This document shows, piece after piece, positions 4,693 through 5,667 of a DNA stretch of 5,667 nucleotides. Position numbers and translations under genes: made by a program. The DNA lies in NCBI GenBank assembly GCA_021785095.1, contig JAJYGM010000610.1, positions 1-5,667 on the forward strand. The letters are read 5' to 3'. Each line of letters opens with the position of its first letter. Position 1 is the stretch's first letter. The notes below the pieces were generated by a model. It was not told the origin of the DNA. It made no database searches and saw only the letters and a list, made by a program, of their open reading frames with translations. This DNA comes from Actinomycetes bacterium. GTDB lineage: Bacteria; Actinomycetota; Acidimicrobiia; Acidimicrobiales; Bog-793.

Positions 4693-5667
4693 GTGCTCGC
4701 ACGTCAGTTCCGCTGGGGCCTCGTCGGCCTCGGTCGGATCGCCGATACGGAGATCGCGCCGGGGATCGCCGCCTTGGAGGATCACGAGCTGACCGTGGTC
4801 GTCAGCCGTGACCAGGGGAGGGCCGACAGCTTCGCCGCTTCCCACGGCGCGAGGCGTGCCACGACCTCGTACGACGACATGCTGGCCGCAGACGACGTGG
4901 ATGCCGTGTACATCGCGACGCCGAACGCCCTCCACGCCGAGCAGGTCGTGGCCGCAGCGGCGGCCGGCAAGCACGTGCTGTGCGACAAGCCGTTGGCCAC
5001 GTCGGTACCCGACGCAGAGAAGGCGATCGCCGCCTGTCGGAGCGCCGGCGTCCGGCTCGGGATCATGTTCCAGACGCGCCGCTTCGAGGGTGTTCCCGAG
5101 GCGGCCGCGGCCGTCCGTGACGGCGTGGTCGGCCGTATCGTCATGGCCCACGTGGAGATGAGCGCCGGACGGAACCTCCCCCGAGGGTGGCGGACCGACC
5201 CTGCGCTGGCAGGGCTCGGAACCGTCAACAACATCGGGGTGCACGCGTTCGACCTGCTGCGCTACCTCCTCGATGCCGAGGTCGCAGAGGTCGCCGCGAT
5301 GGTCGACCGTGAGGAGGGGCTCTCGGTCGACACCGCCGCCGCCGTGCTGCTCCGCTTCGACAGCGGGGCCCTCGCGTACGTGAACGCCAACCAGGCGGTG
5401 CCCTACCCCCAGAACGACTTCGTCCTCTACGGCACCGACGGGCGAGTACTGGGCCGCAACCTCAGCCGACCGGGTCACGAGGGCGCGCTGGTCGTCACGA
5501 CCGCGAGCGGGCAGACCGAGTCGCCGGCCACCACCTCGAGCGGCTACCGGGAGACGCTGGCGGCCTTCGCCGAGGCGGTGCAATCCGGAAACGACCCCAG
5601 TCCCTCGGGCATCGACGGCCTCCGCAGCGTCCAACTGACCGGCGCCATCGCCACTGCGATCGAGAGC
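4693..5667 (+). CDS. Gfo/Idh/MocA family NAD(P)-dependent oxidoreductase (3' end beyond window)
   Basis: 325 codons from GTG 4693 to the window edge with no stop. Members oxidise or reduce sugars, inositols, or dihydrodiols and related cyclic alcohols with NAD(P). The N-terminal Rossmann domain has GLVGLGRIAD (residues 9-18, GxGxxA loop at 12-17), then YIATPNALH (76-84), AAAAGKHVLCDKPLA (88-102) with the family Lys99 in the DKP variant of EKP, and a central IMFQTRRF (108-115). The C-terminal substrate and dimer domain begins about 125, with NNIGVHAFDLLRYLL (179-193) carrying the conserved His184 and Asp187. At 325 residues it is already near the usual 320-390, and the final segment GIDGLRSVQLTGAIATAIES resembles the terminal helix of the family, so only a few residues are probably missing. 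The long leader and own promoter suggest it is regulated apart from the genes to the left. The overall pattern resembles dihydrodiol or xylose/glucose-fructose dehydrogenases; the substrate is undetermined. Confidence 0.93.
   Translation, partial: MLARQFRWGLVGLGRIADTEIAPGIAALEDHELTVVVSRDQGRADSFAASHGARRATTSYDDMLAADDVDAVYIATPNALHAEQVVAAAAAGKHVLCDKPLATSVPDAEKAIAACRSAGVRLGIMFQTRRFEGVPEAAAAVRDGVVGRIVMAHVEMSAGRNLPRGWRTDPALAGLGTVNNIGVHAFDLLRYLLDAEVAEVAAMVDREEGLSVDTAAAVLLRFDSGALAYVNANQAVPYPQNDFVLYGTDGRVLGRNLSRPGHEGALVVTTASGQTESPATTSSGYRETLAAFAEAVQSGNDPSPSGIDGLRSVQLTGAIATAIES

Noticed and set aside
4543..5634. A 363-residue open frame on the minus strand
   Set aside because: It is antisense to the well-supported Gfo/Idh/MocA gene and shows no recognisable motif.

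Overview
The window is GC-rich (about 70 % by eye) bacterial DNA. Genes are dense, several starts are GTG, and good AGGAGG-type ribosome binding sites precede most genes. This suits an actinobacterium (Actinomycetota) or a similar high-GC soil or aquatic lineage; nothing here fixes the genus. I see no rRNA, tRNA, CRISPR array, insertion sequence or phage gene.

Layout. (1) 35-823 (+): a winged-helix DNA-binding protein with a C-terminal coiled coil, probably a regulator; its frame is open to the left edge. (2) 824-938: a 115-base gap with a GC-rich hairpin and the strong ribosome binding site of the next gene. (3) 939-1916 (+): a long-form cyclase-family (kynurenine formamidase / isatin hydrolase superfamily) metal hydrolase. 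(4) 1997-2413 (+): a small single-domain cupin. (5) 2410-3674 (+): an FAD-dependent aromatic hydroxylase of the 2,6-dihydroxypyridine 3-monooxygenase type, broken as read: one G appears to be missing from a G run near 2618-2622, and no ATG, GTG or TTG start exists ahead of the FAD-binding motif. (6) 3671-4420 (-): an isochorismatase-like cysteine hydrolase (amidase type), convergent with the monooxygenase; their two TAG stops share one CTAG. (7) 4421-4692: a 272-base divergent intergenic region with two sets of short direct repeats, a good sigma-70-type promoter pointing right, and a leader with a hairpin and a 10-base palindrome. (8) 4693 to the right edge (+): a Gfo/Idh/MocA NAD(P)-dependent oxidoreductase, cut by the window end.

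How the genes may work together. Hydroxylase, cyclase-family hydrolase, cupin and cysteine amidase together look like an accessory catabolic cluster for an N-containing (hetero)aromatic or cyclic amide compound: the flavoprotein would hydroxylate the ring, the cyclase-family enzyme would open a ring or cleave a formamide or lactam, and the amidase would release ammonia. This is inference from family membership and gene order; the substrate is not shown by the sequence. All families are known, so I see no clearly new system. The points most worth checking are the broken monooxygenase, the altered metal-ligand residues in the cyclase-family protein and the cupin, and the repeat-rich divergent control region.
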